Assembly (NCBI GenBank): GCA_963734185.1
Contig: CAVTGA010000001.1
Span: 620,001-684,000, forward strand
From: PALSA-894 sp963734185
Lineage (GTDB): Bacteria > Pseudomonadota > Alphaproteobacteria > Rhizobiales > Xanthobacteraceae
Direction: 5' to 3'
Length of the DNA: 64,000 nt
This document shows, piece after piece, positions 8,480-17,465 of the stretch. The translations under genes and the position numbers were made by a program. Positions within the stretch are counted from its first letter, which is position 1. Each line of letters starts with the position of its first letter. Below the pieces are notes generated by a model. It did no database searches, was not told the DNA's origin, and saw only the letters and a program-made list of their open reading frames with translations.

Positions 8480-8971
8480 ATGAAGCTCAACCAGATCGCC
8501 GACAAGCCGGGATCGCGCAAGAACCGCGCGCGCATCGGCCGCGGCATTGGCTCCGGCACCGGCAAGACCGGCGGGCGCGGCGGCAAGGGCCAGACCGCGC
8601 GCTCGGGCGTGCGCATCAAGGGCTTCGAGGGCGGGCAGATGCCGCTGCATCGGCGGCTGCCCAAGCGCGGCTTCAACAAGCCGTTCCGCCGCGCCCTGAA
8701 CGAGGTCAACCTCGGCCGCGTGCAGGAGGCGATCGACGCCGGAAAGCTCGACGCGGGCGCGACCGTCGACGCGGCCGCTCTGGTCAAGGCCGGCGTGCTG
8801 CGGCGCCCCAAGGACGGGGTGCGCCTGCTCGGCATGGGCGAACTCAAGGCCAAGGTCGCGTTTTCGGTCTGGGGGGCCTCCAAATCGGCGGTGGCGGCGA
8901 TCGAAAAGGCCGGCGGGTCGGTCACGATCCTGGCGCCGAAGAAGGACGAGGCGGGCGAAAAGGCGGCCTGA
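8480..8971 (+). CDS. rplO: 50S ribosomal protein L15
   Basis: 163 residues starting MKLNQIADKPGSRKNRARIG. L15 is a late assembly protein of the large subunit. The glycine- and arginine-rich N-terminal extension (RGIGSGTGKTGGRGGKGQ) and the GFEGGQMPLHRRLPKRGF segment are diagnostic. An overlapping in-frame GTG directly before the ATG is less likely as start. secY follows after 38 bases. Confidence 0.97.
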   Translation: MKLNQIADKPGSRKNRARIGRGIGSGTGKTGGRGGKGQTARSGVRIKGFEGGQMPLHRRLPKRGFNKPFRRALNEVNLGRVQEAIDAGKLDAGATVDAAALVKAGVLRRPKDGVRLLGMGELKAKVAFSVWGASKSAVAAIEKAGGSVTILAPKKDEAGEKAA

Positions 8972-9009
8972 ACCCTATATTGCGACGGGTGTAACCGGAG
9001 CCTTCGAGC

Positions 9010-10341
9010 ATGGTCTCAGCAGCGGAACAACTGGCGGCCAACCTCAACTTCGGCGCTCTCGCCAAGGCCGAGGAACTCAAGAAGCGCATCTGGTTCACGC
9101 TCGGCGCGCTGCTCGTCTACCGGCTCGGCACCTACATCCCGCTCCCCGGTATCGATCCGTCGGCGTGGGAGCAGATCTTCCGCACCCAGGCGGGCGGCAT
9201 CCTCGGCATGTTCAACATGTTCGCCGGCGGCGGCATCCACCGCATGGCGATCTTCGCGCTGAACATCATGCCGTACATCTCGGCCTCGATCATCATCCAG
9301 CTGATGACGACGGTGTCGCCCAAGCTCGAGCAGCTCAAGAAGGAAGGTGAGCAGGGCCGCAAGACCATCAACCAGTACACCCGCTACCTCACGGTGTGGC
9401 TGGCCGCGTTCCAGGCCTACGGCATCTCGATCGGGCTGGAAGGCGCCGGCAACGTCGTCACCGACCCGGGCTGGTTCTTCCGCATCTCGACCGTCATCAC
9501 GCTGACCGGCGGGACCATGTTCCTGATGTGGCTCGGCGAGCAGATCACCGCGCGCGGCATCGGCAACGGCATTTCGCTCATCATCCTCGCCGGCATCGTG
9601 GCCGAGCTGCCCTCGGCGATCGCCGGCACGCTCGAGCTCGGCCGCCAGGGCGCGCTGTCGACCGGGTTGATCCTCCTTGTCGTCGTCATGGCGGTCGTCG
9701 TTATCGCCTTCATCGTGTTCATCGAGCGCGCGCAACGCCGGCTGTTGATCCAGTATCCCAAGCGGCAGGTCGGCAACCAGATGTTCGAGGGCCAGTCCTC
9801 GCATCTGCCGCTCAAGCTCAATACGTCGGGCGTGATCCCGCCGATCTTCGCCTCGTCGTTGCTGCTGCTGCCGACCACGGTCGCCAACTTCAACGCCGGG
9901 TCGGGTCCCGAATGGCTCACGACGCTCAACACGCTGCTCGGGCACGGCCGGCCGCTGTTCCTCGTGCTCTACATCGCGCTGATCGTGTTCTTCGCCTTCT
10001 TCTACACGGCGATCGTGTTCAACCCGACCGAGACCGCCGACAATCTGAAGAAGCACGGCGGCTTCGTCCCGGGCATCCGGCCGGGCGAGCGCACCGCGGA
10101 ATACATCGACTATGTGCTCAGCCGCATCACCGTGGTGGGCGCGGCGTATCTGGCGATCGTGTGCCTGATCCCGGAACTGCTCATCAGCTATGCGGCCGTG
10201 CCGTTCTATTTCGGCGGCACCTCGCTGCTGATCGTCGTCAGTGTCACCATGGACACCGTGGCGCAGGTGCAGGGCTATCTGCTGGCGCATCAATACGAAG
10301 GGCTGATCAAGCGTTCGAAGCTGCGGGGGCGGCGTCGGTGA
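9010..10341 (+). CDS. secY: Protein translocase subunit SecY
   Basis: 443 residues, the normal length for the ten-helix channel subunit of the SecYEG translocon in the inner membrane. The N-terminal amphipathic region leads to the first helix and a plug region FNMFAGGGIHRMAIFALNIM, followed by regularly spaced hydrophobic helices and the conserved cytosolic loop QVGNQMFEGQSSHLPLKLN. It is the usual neighbour of rplO in the spc operon. Its TGA overlaps the adk GTG start by four bases (GTGA). Confidence 0.98.
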   Translation: MVSAAEQLAANLNFGALAKAEELKKRIWFTLGALLVYRLGTYIPLPGIDPSAWEQIFRTQAGGILGMFNMFAGGGIHRMAIFALNIMPYISASIIIQLMTTVSPKLEQLKKEGEQGRKTINQYTRYLTVWLAAFQAYGISIGLEGAGNVVTDPGWFFRISTVITLTGGTMFLMWLGEQITARGIGNGISLIILAGIVAELPSAIAGTLELGRQGALSTGLILLVVVMAVVVIAFIVFIERAQRRLLIQYPKRQVGNQMFEGQSSHLPLKLNTSGVIPPIFASSLLLLPTTVANFNAGSGPEWLTTLNTLLGHGRPLFLVLYIALIVFFAFFYTAIVFNPTETADNLKKHGGFVPGIRPGERTAEYIDYVLSRITVVGAAYLAIVCLIPELLISYAAVPFYFGGTSLLIVVSVTMDTVAQVQGYLLAHQYEGLIKRSKLRGRRR

Positions 10342-11210
10342 GATTGATATTGTTGGGACCTCCGGGTGCGGGGAAAGGCACTCAGGCGCAGCGTCTGGCT
10401 GCGCGTCACGGCATTGTGCAGCTCTCGACCGGCGACATGCTGCGCGCCGCCGTCAAGGCCGGCACGCCGGTCGGGCTGAAGGCCAAGGACATCATGGACC
10501 GGGGCGAGCTCGTCCCGGACGATGTGGTGGTGGCGATCGTTTCCGACCGCATCGACGAGCGCGACGCCAGGAACGGTTTCATCCTCGACGGCTTCCCGCG
10601 CACGGTCGCCCAGGCCGAGGCGCTCGAACGCATGCTGGCCGACAAGGGGCTGAGCCTCGACGGCGTGGTGGAACTGATGGTCGACGAGGGCATCCTGATC
10701 CGGCGCATCGAAAGCCGCATTCGTCAGATGCTGGCGCGCGGCGAGGCGCTGCGGAAGGACGACGATCCGGAAGTGCTCAAGACCCGTCTTGAGGCCTATC
10801 GGCGCCAGACCGCGCCGCTGATCGATCATTATCGGGAGAAGGGGCTGTTGCGGGCGGTCGACGGCATGGCCCCGATCGACGACGTGACGGCTGCGATCGA
10901 CTGGATCTTTCAGAAGCCGAAGCCGGCGCCGGAGACTCAAAGGGCGTCAACAAAGGCTTCCAAGCCACGGAACGGACAGGTGAAACAGGCAAGGGAGGCA
11001 GCCAGGCCGAAGGCCGCACCCAAGGCCAAGGAAGGTTCGGCCAAGGCCACCGCCGGCACCAGGAAGGCGGCCCGCGCGGTCGGGGGCTCGGCCGGAACGG
11101 CCAAGAAGTCGTCCCAGAAACCGGCCAAGAAACCGGCCAAGAAACCGGCCAACAAACCGGCCGCGAAGACCAGTCGCAAGGCGTCCCAGAAGGCCGCTCG
11201 GCGAGCTTGA
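10338..11210 (+). CDS. adk: Adenylate kinase with long Lys/Ala/Pro-rich C-terminal tail
   Basis: 290 residues from a GTG start overlapping the secY stop. It interconverts ATP, AMP and ADP. The P-loop GPPGAGKGT is at residues 7-15, the NMP-binding STGDMLR at 30-36 and DGFPR at 84-88; the LID is the short, zinc-free kind. The kinase core ends near residue 192. About 98 further residues are almost only Lys, Ala, Pro, Arg, Ser and Gly, including a KPAK-type repeat written in 12-base tandem units at about 11117-11164. Bacterial Adk is normally 190-220 residues, so the tail is unusual; it resembles histone H1-like DNA- or RNA-binding tails. Confidence 0.93.
   Translation: MRLILLGPPGAGKGTQAQRLAARHGIVQLSTGDMLRAAVKAGTPVGLKAKDIMDRGELVPDDVVVAIVSDRIDERDARNGFILDGFPRTVAQAEALERMLADKGLSLDGVVELMVDEGILIRRIESRIRQMLARGEALRKDDDPEVLKTRLEAYRRQTAPLIDHYREKGLLRAVDGMAPIDDVTAAIDWIFQKPKPAPETQRASTKASKPRNGQVKQAREAARPKAAPKAKEGSAKATAGTRKAARAVGGSAGTAKKSSQKPAKKPAKKPANKPAAKTSRKASQKAARRA
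11117..11164 (+). repeat. 12-base tandem repeat inside the adk tail
   Basis: Four consecutive near-identical 12-base units of the form AAACCGGCCAAG encode the repeated KPAK/KPAN motif near the C-terminus of adenylate kinase. The array is in frame, so unit gain or loss would change the tail length without a frameshift. Confidence 0.8.
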
Positions 11211-11252
11211 AGAAAGTGACCAAAACGGCGTCAATTCTGCCACTGTAAGAGG

Positions 11253-11280
11253 TTGACGGACCGGTTTGGAATCCTTTAAT
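11253..11280 (+). promoter_or_regulatory. Candidate sigma70-type promoter for the alpha operon
   Basis: TTGACG at 11253-11258 and TTTAAT at 11275-11280 are each one base from the housekeeping consensus and are 16 bases apart. They lie in the 198-base gap between adk and rpsM, the only sizeable gap within the ribosomal cluster, which is also locally AT-rich. This would allow separate transcription of rpsM-rpsK-rpoA-rplQ. It is a motif match only. Confidence 0.45.
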
Positions 11281-11408
11281 ACCCGGCATCCGTTTTGCAT
11301 AAGCGCGACGATGATGCCGGGCTCCAGTGAGGGCGGCGTCGCCGCGGCGTTCGCGTTGTCTCGCAAGACCGGGTTCAGGGGCCTCGGCGGCCCAGAGGAG
11401 CAGCAATC

Positions 11409-11777
<369 letters not shown>

Positions 11778-11847
11778 CAGCAGGATTGGCAGTCAGACGG
11801 GACGGCTCGGCGGTGTTCCGGGCTTTCAAGTCGCAAAAGGGTCGAGC

Positions 11848-12240
11848 ATGGGCAAAGAAGCCACTCAGCGCGTGCGCAGGCGCGAGCGCAAGAATATCGC
11901 ATCGGGCGTCGCGCACGTGAACGCGTCGTTCAATAACACGATGATTACCATCACCGACGCGCAAGGCAACACGATCGCCTGGTCGTCGTCGGGCAGCAAC
12001 GGCTTCAAAGGTTCGCGCAAATCGACGCCGTTCGCGGCTCAGGTCGCAGCCGAGGACGCCGCCAAGAAGGCGATGGAGCACGGTATGCGCACCCTCGAAG
12101 TAGAGGTGGCGGGACCGGGTTCGGGCCGCGAATCGGCGTTGCGCGCGCTGCAGGCGGCGGGCTTCACCGTCACCTCGATCCGGGACGTGACGCCGATCCC
12201 GCACAACGGCTGCCGGCCGCGCAAGCGCCGGCGCGTGTAA
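11848..12240 (+). CDS. rpsK: 30S ribosomal protein S11
   Basis: 130 residues beginning MGKEATQRVRRRERKNIASG. S11 forms part of the platform around the mRNA exit. The conserved HVNASFNNTMITITDAQGN and the C-terminal TPIPHNGCRPRKRRRV are present. The frame is open far upstream, but the ATG at 11848 matches the family start. Confidence 0.97.
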   Translation: MGKEATQRVRRRERKNIASGVAHVNASFNNTMITITDAQGNTIAWSSSGSNGFKGSRKSTPFAAQVAAEDAAKKAMEHGMRTLEVEVAGPGSGRESALRALQAAGFTVTSIRDVTPIPHNGCRPRKRRRV

Positions 12241-12342
12241 TTCGCTTCCATCCGGCGGGCCGAGGCCTGCCGCCGCCGGTGTTTTCCCACGAGGCGGAGT
12301 GGGATGCGCGGGACCTCTCCCGCCGCTCGAAAGGGTGCCGAC

Positions 12343-13359
12343 GTGATTCAGAAGAACTGGCAGGAACTGATCCGACCCGAGAAGCTGCAGGTGGCGCTCG
12401 GCACCGACCACAAGCGCGTGGCGACGCTCGTCGCCGAGCCGCTCGAGCGCGGCTTCGGCGTGACGCTCGGCAATGCCTTGCGCCGCGTCCTGTTGTCCTC
12501 GCTGCAGGGCGCCTCGGTGCAGTCGGTGCACATCGACGGCGTGTTGCACGAGTTTTCCTCGATCCCCGGCGTGCGCGAGGACGTGACCGACATCGTTCTC
12601 AACATCAAGGATATCGCCATCAAGATGCAGGGCGACGGCCCCAAGCGCATGGTGGTGAAGAAGCAGGGCCCGGGAACGATCACGGCGGGCGACATCCAGG
12701 CGGTCGGCGACATCGTGATCCTCAATCCGGATCTGGTGCTGTGCCATCTCGACGAGGGCGCCGAGATCCGCATGGAGTTCACGGTCTCGACCGGCAAGGG
12801 CTATGTTCCCTCCGAGCGCAACCGGCCCGAGGACGCCCCGATCGGCCTGATCCCGGTCGACAGCCTGTATTCGCCGGTCCGGAAAGTCTCCTACAAGGTC
12901 GAGAACACCCGCGAAGGGCAGATCCTCGACTACGACAAGCTGACCCTGACGATCGAAACCAACGGTGCGGTCGGCCCGGAGGATGCGCTCGCCTACGCGG
13001 CGCGCATCCTGCAGGACCAGCTCAACGTGTTCGTCAACTTCGAAGAGCCGCGCAAGGAGGTCGTCTCCGAGGTCATTCCCGATCTCGCCTTCAACCCGGC
13101 TTTCCTCAAGAAGGTCGACGAGCTCGAATTGTCGGTGCGTTCGGCCAACTGCCTGAAGAACGACAACATCGTCTACATCGGCGATCTGGTGCAGAAGACC
13201 GAGGCGGAGATGCTGCGCACGCCGAACTTCGGCCGCAAGTCCTTGAACGAGATCAAGGAAGTGCTGGCGCAGATGGGGCTGCATCTGGGCATGGAAGTGC
13301 CCGGCTGGCCGCCCGAGAACATCGAAGAGCTCGCCAAGCGCTTCGAGGACCACTACTGA
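12343..13359 (+). CDS. rpoA: DNA-directed RNA polymerase subunit alpha
   Basis: 338 residues from GTG 12343 (VIQKNWQELIRPEKL), the usual alphaproteobacterial start; an in-frame ATG at 12304 would add 13 residues without homology. AAGGG lies eight bases upstream of the GTG. The N-terminal assembly domain (GFGVTLGNALRRVLLSSLQG) and the C-terminal domain that contacts UP elements and activators (VRSANCLKNDNIVYIGDL) are intact. It is followed by a hairpin-rich gap and rplQ. Confidence 0.97.
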   Translation: MIQKNWQELIRPEKLQVALGTDHKRVATLVAEPLERGFGVTLGNALRRVLLSSLQGASVQSVHIDGVLHEFSSIPGVREDVTDIVLNIKDIAIKMQGDGPKRMVVKKQGPGTITAGDIQAVGDIVILNPDLVLCHLDEGAEIRMEFTVSTGKGYVPSERNRPEDAPIGLIPVDSLYSPVRKVSYKVENTREGQILDYDKLTLTIETNGAVGPEDALAYAARILQDQLNVFVNFEEPRKEVVSEVIPDLAFNPAFLKKVDELELSVRSANCLKNDNIVYIGDLVQKTEAEMLRTPNFGRKSLNEIKEVLAQMGLHLGMEVPGWPPENIEELAKRFEDHY

Positions 13360-13362
13360 GTC

Positions 13363-13500
13363 TTGTCCCGGGCGCGGCGCAGCACGAAGTGATGCGCCGC
13401 AGACCCGGGATCGTCGCAATGCGTGCCTTGGCGGTCCCGGATCAGCGGTGCACCGCTCCGCGTAAAGCGCGCTTCGCGCTGCACCGCGTCCGGGACACGA
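13363..13500. repeat. Two-hairpin palindromic element between rpoA and rplQ
   Basis: The rpoA-rplQ gap holds two imperfect palindromes. The first pairs GCGGCGCA (13374-13381) with TGCGCCGC (13393-13400). The second is bounded by GTCCCGGA (13434-13441) and TCCGGGAC (13489-13496) with further internal pairing. Elements of this look are common intergenic repeats in Bradyrhizobium-like genomes. It lacks a T-run, so it is not an obvious terminator. Confidence 0.6.
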
Positions 13501-13522
13501 CGGAGAGAGTAGGGAGCACGCG

Positions 13523-13948
13523 ATGCGTCACGGCAGCGCTCACCGCAAGTTCAACCGCCGCTCGAACCAGCGCACTGCGCTGCTGCAGCATCTGGCGTCC
13601 GCGCTGATCAAGCACGAGCAGATCGTCACCACGCTGCCGAAGGCGAAGGACCTGCGGCCCGTGGTCGAGAAGCTGGTGACGCTGGCCAAGCGCGGCGACC
13701 TGCATGCGCGCCGCCAGGCGCTCGCCGAATTGCGCGATCCGCCCATGGTCAAGAAGCTGTTCGAGGTGCTCGGCCCGCGCTACAAGGAGCGCAACGGCGG
13801 CTATACCCGCGTGCTCAAGGCCGGCTACCGCTACGGCGATTCAGCGCCGGTCGGCGTGATCGAATTCGTCGACCGCGACGTGGACGCGCGCGGGCAGGAT
13901 TCCGGGCCGGTGCTGGAGCGCAAGGCCGAGGAGCCTGCGGCGGCTTGA
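13523..13948 (+). CDS. rplQ: 50S ribosomal protein L17
   Basis: 141 residues beginning MRHGSAHRKFNRRSNQRTA. L17 lies near the tunnel exit of the large subunit. The conserved LIKHEQIVTTLPKAKDLRPV block and the GGYTRVLKAGYRYGDSAP segment are present. An Ala/Glu tail extends the protein slightly. It is the last gene of the alpha operon and is followed by a terminator. Confidence 0.97.
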   Translation: MRHGSAHRKFNRRSNQRTALLQHLASALIKHEQIVTTLPKAKDLRPVVEKLVTLAKRGDLHARRQALAELRDPPMVKKLFEVLGPRYKERNGGYTRVLKAGYRYGDSAPVGVIEFVDRDVDARGQDSGPVLERKAEEPAAA

Positions 13949-13973
13949 AGTTTCCTCAATCGTTGATTTCGCG

Positions 13974-13997
13974 AAGGGCGGCCTAGCCGCCCTTTTT
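13974..13997 (+). terminator. Rho-independent terminator of the alpha operon
   Basis: A perfect 9-base stem AAGGGCGGC (13974-13982) with GCCGCCCTT (13986-13994), a three-base loop and a T-run to 13997, 26 bases after the rplQ stop. Confidence 0.9.
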
Positions 13998-14067
13998 GCT
14001 GCGTGCTTTCATGCGGAACGGTCCGGATTCCGCTGAGTTAGCTGACCGGGGGCGCAGGAGGCACAGC

Positions 14068-14904
14068 ATGATCCGACACGGCATGATCGCGCTCGGGGCG
14101 CTTTTGACGACCATGGCCGGAGCTTCGGCGCAGACGCCGCTCGAGCGCAGCAAATACCTGATGGAAAGCATCGTGGCCTGCGGCAACTGCCACACCCAGC
14201 AGACGCCGCAGGGCCCGCGTCCCGGCTTCGAGCTTGCCGGCGGGTCGAAGATCGACGACGCGCCGGCGTTCGTCGCCTACACGTCGAACATCACTCCCGA
14301 CCCGGAGACCGGCATCGGCAAATGGACCGACGCGCAGATCATCACCGCGATCCGCGAAGGCAAGCGCCCGGACGGTTCCCTCATCGGCCCGCCCATGCCG
14401 ATGCCGTCCTATCGCGACATGTCGGACGAGGACGCGCGCGCGATCGTCGCCTATCTGCGCTCGGTCACGCCGATCGTGAACCGGGTACCGAAGTCGGAAT
14501 ACAAGATCCCGCTGCCGCCGAACTGGGGGCCGCCGGTGGCAAGCGTTCCTCCGGTTCCGAAGACCGACAAGGTCGCCTACGGCGCTTACCTGGCGAAGAC
14601 GCTCGGTCACTGCCTGGAGTGCCATTCGCCGCCCGGCCCGAACGGCGCGCCCGACATGGCCAACAAGCCGGGCGCCGGCGGTTTCCATTTCAAGGGACCG
14701 TGGGGCGACAGCTATTCGGCCAACATCACGCCGACCGGTATCGGCAAGTGGAGCGACGACGATATCAAGAAGGCGATCCAGACCGGCGTGCGTCCGGACG
14801 GCGTGCGGCTCAAGCCGCCGATGGCCTATTACTACTACAAGAACATCTCGGCCGCCGACATGGACGCGATCGTCGCCTATCTGCGCACGCTCAAGCCGCT
14901 GTAG
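14068..14904 (+). CDS. Exported diheme cytochrome c
   Basis: 278 residues. A signal peptide (MIRHGMIALGALLTTMAGASA) is followed by two class I cytochrome c domains, each with a haem motif: CGNCH at 38-42 and CLECH at about 182-186. Such periplasmic proteins pass electrons from dehydrogenases to oxidases; the partner is not evident here. AGGAGG at 14056-14061 precedes the ATG at 14068, which is preferred to an in-frame start at 13996 that would lie on the terminator. It appears monocistronic. Confidence 0.88.
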   Translation: MIRHGMIALGALLTTMAGASAQTPLERSKYLMESIVACGNCHTQQTPQGPRPGFELAGGSKIDDAPAFVAYTSNITPDPETGIGKWTDAQIITAIREGKRPDGSLIGPPMPMPSYRDMSDEDARAIVAYLRSVTPIVNRVPKSEYKIPLPPNWGPPVASVPPVPKTDKVAYGAYLAKTLGHCLECHSPPGPNGAPDMANKPGAGGFHFKGPWGDSYSANITPTGIGKWSDDDIKKAIQTGVRPDGVRLKPPMAYYYYKNISAADMDAIVAYLRTLKPL

Positions 14905-14912
14905 GGCGAGAC

Positions 14913-15022
14913 CCTCATGGTGAGGAGCCGTGCGCAGCACGGCGTCTCGAACCATGGCCACGAGCGCCGGAGCTTGATGCCATCCTTCGAGACGCCCGCT
15001 TCGCGGGCTCCTCAGGATGAGG
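14913..15022. repeat. Intergenic palindromic repeat (CCTCATGG ... CAGGATGAGG)
   Basis: Imperfect palindrome between the cytochrome gene and the convergent synthase gene, starting CCTCATGGTGAGGAG and ending CTCCTCAGGATGAGG, with a second pair around GTCTCGAACCATG and CATCCTTCGAGACG. A related element lies at 22082-22172. It probably folds into a long hairpin and may end both convergent transcripts. Confidence 0.65.
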
Positions 15023-15033
15023 ACTGAACATCC

Positions 15034-16638
15034 TTACTTCTTCTTGCGCCGCGTATCGCGCAACGCGTTGTAGAGGTCGGCCGGCGCAAAGTCGTCGGTC
15101 AGCAGCACGCCCTGCGCGGTGTCGACCTTGTCCAAACGCCGCGCCATCAGCTGCGTGAGTGGGAAGCGAAATTTGTATTTCTCCTGCAGCTCGGCGGCGC
15201 GGCGCACGAGCGCGTCCCTGTCGTTGTGCGGCTCCAGCGTCGCAACTGCAATCACCTCGCCCTCGCCGGTCGGGTAGAGATCGACGGTGGGAAATATCTC
15301 CCGCAGGGTCACGATGGTGCTGACGTAGAGCTTGGTGCCGTCATGGATGTTGATGGCGACCGCGCCGCCCGGTTTGAGCCGCTGCTTGACCAGGCGGAAG
15401 TACTCCTGCGTCAGCAGGTGGAACGGGATGTAGCCGCCGTGGAAGGCGTCGCACAGGATGAGGTCGTAGGGCTCCTTGTTGCGGTTGAGAAAAACGCGCC
15501 CGTCGCCTTCGAGATAGCGCACGCGCGGGCTCTCCAGGATGCCGAAGTACTTCTTGGCGGCGGTGATCACGCCGGCGTCGATCTCGACCGTGTCGATCGA
15601 AGCCTCCGGCATGTGGCGCCCGAGATAGGCCGAGATGGTGCCGCCGCCGAGCCCGACCATCAGGATGCGCTGCGGGTTGGCCGGGTAGGCGACTGCCGTC
15701 GTCATTTGCCGCGCCACCGCCACGGGCAAGTCGTCGGGATCGCGCAGATTGATCTCCGACTGGGTATAGTCCCAACCCTTGAGCTGGAACGACATCGCCA
15801 GGATCGCCCCCTTCTTGGTGACGAAGATGTCGTTGTAGCTCGTCTCGACATGCGCGATTTCACCGTCCTTGCGCGCCAGCATCGTGCTGCGGACCTGAGA
15901 GTCCACCAGCGGCTCGGCACGCGGCATTTCGGTTGCGGCACATAGGCCCGCGAGCGCGATGGCGGTCGCGAGCGCGGCGCGCCACCGCGCCAACGCCGGC
16001 AGCGCGACGAGCGCTAGCCCGGAAAGAATGCCGGCGGCGCCGAGCGACAGCGTGATCGCGAGCGATCCGATCAGCGGAATGAGTAAGAAGGTGGTGCCGA
16101 GCGTCCCGACGATGCTGCCGGCGGTCGATACGCCGTAGACCGTTCCCGAGACTGTGCCCGAGGAGGCGGTGGTGTCGAGCATGAGGCGGATCGCGAACGG
16201 CGAATACATGCCCAACAGCGTCACGGGCACAAACATGATCACGAACGAGGCGACCAGGCTGCCGATCTTGATGTCGTCGATGCGGTCGAGGAACATTTCG
16301 AGCAAGGGCTTGGCGAACAGCGGAAGCACCAGCAGGTAGGCCGAGCCGAGGATGACGCACAGGCCGAGCACGCGCGGGGAAGGGTGACGGTCGGCGAGCC
16401 AGCCGCCGAGGAAGTAGCCGACGCACAGCGCGGCCAGCACGGTCGAGATCAGCGCGGCCCAGGTGTAGATGCCGCTGCCGAAATAGGGATTGAGATAGCG
16501 CGAGCCGAGCATCTCGAAACCCATCACGATCGCGCCGGTGACGAACGCCACAACGTAGATCACGGCCGTCAGCGTGGTCCGGTTGGTCGTTGCAGCCTCG
16601 CCGTCGTATGCGACTGCGCTCGTTTTCCGGTCCATCAC
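15034..16638 (-). CDS. Membrane-anchored spermidine synthase-like protein
   Basis: 534 residues. The N-terminal half (about 20-245) has around seven to eight hydrophobic segments; the C-terminal half is a spermidine-synthase/SAM-type Rossmann domain with the nucleotide loop MVGLGGGTISAYLGRHMPEA, an acidic VEIDAGV and LILCDAF. Fused proteins of this kind are widespread in proteobacteria, and their true substrate is mostly unknown; aminopropyl transfer cannot be assumed. The start is ATG 16638 (a second ATG is the next codon). It is convergent with the cytochrome gene. Confidence 0.75.
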   Translation of the reverse strand: MMDRKTSAVAYDGEAATTNRTTLTAVIYVVAFVTGAIVMGFEMLGSRYLNPYFGSGIYTWAALISTVLAALCVGYFLGGWLADRHPSPRVLGLCVILGSAYLLVLPLFAKPLLEMFLDRIDDIKIGSLVASFVIMFVPVTLLGMYSPFAIRLMLDTTASSGTVSGTVYGVSTAGSIVGTLGTTFLLIPLIGSLAITLSLGAAGILSGLALVALPALARWRAALATAIALAGLCAATEMPRAEPLVDSQVRSTMLARKDGEIAHVETSYNDIFVTKKGAILAMSFQLKGWDYTQSEINLRDPDDLPVAVARQMTTAVAYPANPQRILMVGLGGGTISAYLGRHMPEASIDTVEIDAGVITAAKKYFGILESPRVRYLEGDGRVFLNRNKEPYDLILCDAFHGGYIPFHLLTQEYFRLVKQRLKPGGAVAINIHDGTKLYVSTIVTLREIFPTVDLYPTGEGEVIAVATLEPHNDRDALVRRAAELQEKYKFRFPLTQLMARRLDKVDTAQGVLLTDDFAPADLYNALRDTRRKKK

Positions 16639-16783
16639 GGGGCTCCGCGTGCGACCCTGACGGACCGCTCCGTTTCAGTCTTAACAAGCCGATCACGCCG
16701 GCGGAAGCGCGCCCAGACGACGCGGGGTCGTGCGTGGTCACGGCTCCGTTGCGCGCGCGGCAGGCGTCTGCGATCATGCTTGG

Positions 16784-17464
16784 ATGGCGCAGTTCCTGGT
16801 CCGACGGTCGATACTTGCCGCAATCATCTTCTCAGTACTGTTCATGAGCGGCGCACGCGCGCTCAGTCCCAATCGTGGTCTCGCGCTGGTCGAGGCCGCG
16901 GCCCGCGGCGACCTCGCGGCGGTGCGGAGCCTGCTGGCAGAGCGGGCAAGCGTCAGCGCACGCGACGGGCGCGGCCGTACCGCGCTCCTCGCCGCGACCC
17001 ATGGCAACCACGTGGAGGTTGCGCGCGTGCTGATCGCTGCGGGCGCCGACGTCAACGCCAAAGACGACATTCAGGACAGCCCCTTCCTCTATGCCGGGGC
17101 CGAAGGCCGCGTCGAGATCCTCAAATTGACGCTCGCGGCGGGCGCCGACCTGAACAGCACCAACCGCTACGGCGGCACCGCGCTGATCCCGGCCGCCCAT
17201 CACGGTCATGTGGAGGCGGTGAAGGTCCTGCTCGGCACCGCGATCGACAAGGACCACGTCAACCGGCTCGGCTGGACCGCGCTGCTCGAAGCCGTGATCC
17301 TCGGCGACGGCGGGCCGGTGCACACCGAGATCGTGCGGCTCTTGGTCGCGGCCGGCGCCGACGTGAACATCGCCGATCGCGAGGGTGCGACGCCGCTGAT
17401 GCACGCACGGCGGCGCGGCTACGCAAATATGGTGCGGATCCTCGAAAAAGCGGGCGCGAAGTAG
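16784..17464 (+). CDS. Exported ankyrin repeat protein
   Basis: 226 residues. A signal peptide or membrane anchor (MAQFLVRRSILAAIIFSVLF) is followed by about five to six ankyrin repeats covering nearly all of the mature protein, with units such as DGRGRTALLAATHGNHVEVA. Ankyrin repeats bind proteins; the partner is not known. ATG 16784 is chosen because it starts the signal peptide; the frame is open to 16730 with a non-ATG codon. It is convergent with the phosphoesterase gene, two bases away. Confidence 0.8.
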   Translation: MAQFLVRRSILAAIIFSVLFMSGARALSPNRGLALVEAAARGDLAAVRSLLAERASVSARDGRGRTALLAATHGNHVEVARVLIAAGADVNAKDDIQDSPFLYAGAEGRVEILKLTLAAGADLNSTNRYGGTALIPAAHHGHVEAVKVLLGTAIDKDHVNRLGWTALLEAVILGDGGPVHTEIVRLLVAAGADVNIADREGATPLMHARRRGYANMVRILEKAGAK

Positions 17465-17465
17465 C

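Noticed and set aside
9396..10337. Upstream extension of the adk frame into secY (604 codons in total)
   Set aside because: The part before GTG 10338 overlaps SecY and has no homology; the kinase P-loop starts right after the GTG.
13363..13500. Terminator between rpoA and rplQ
   Set aside because: The palindromes lack a T-run, and rplQ has the usual place as the last gene of the operon before a proper terminator.
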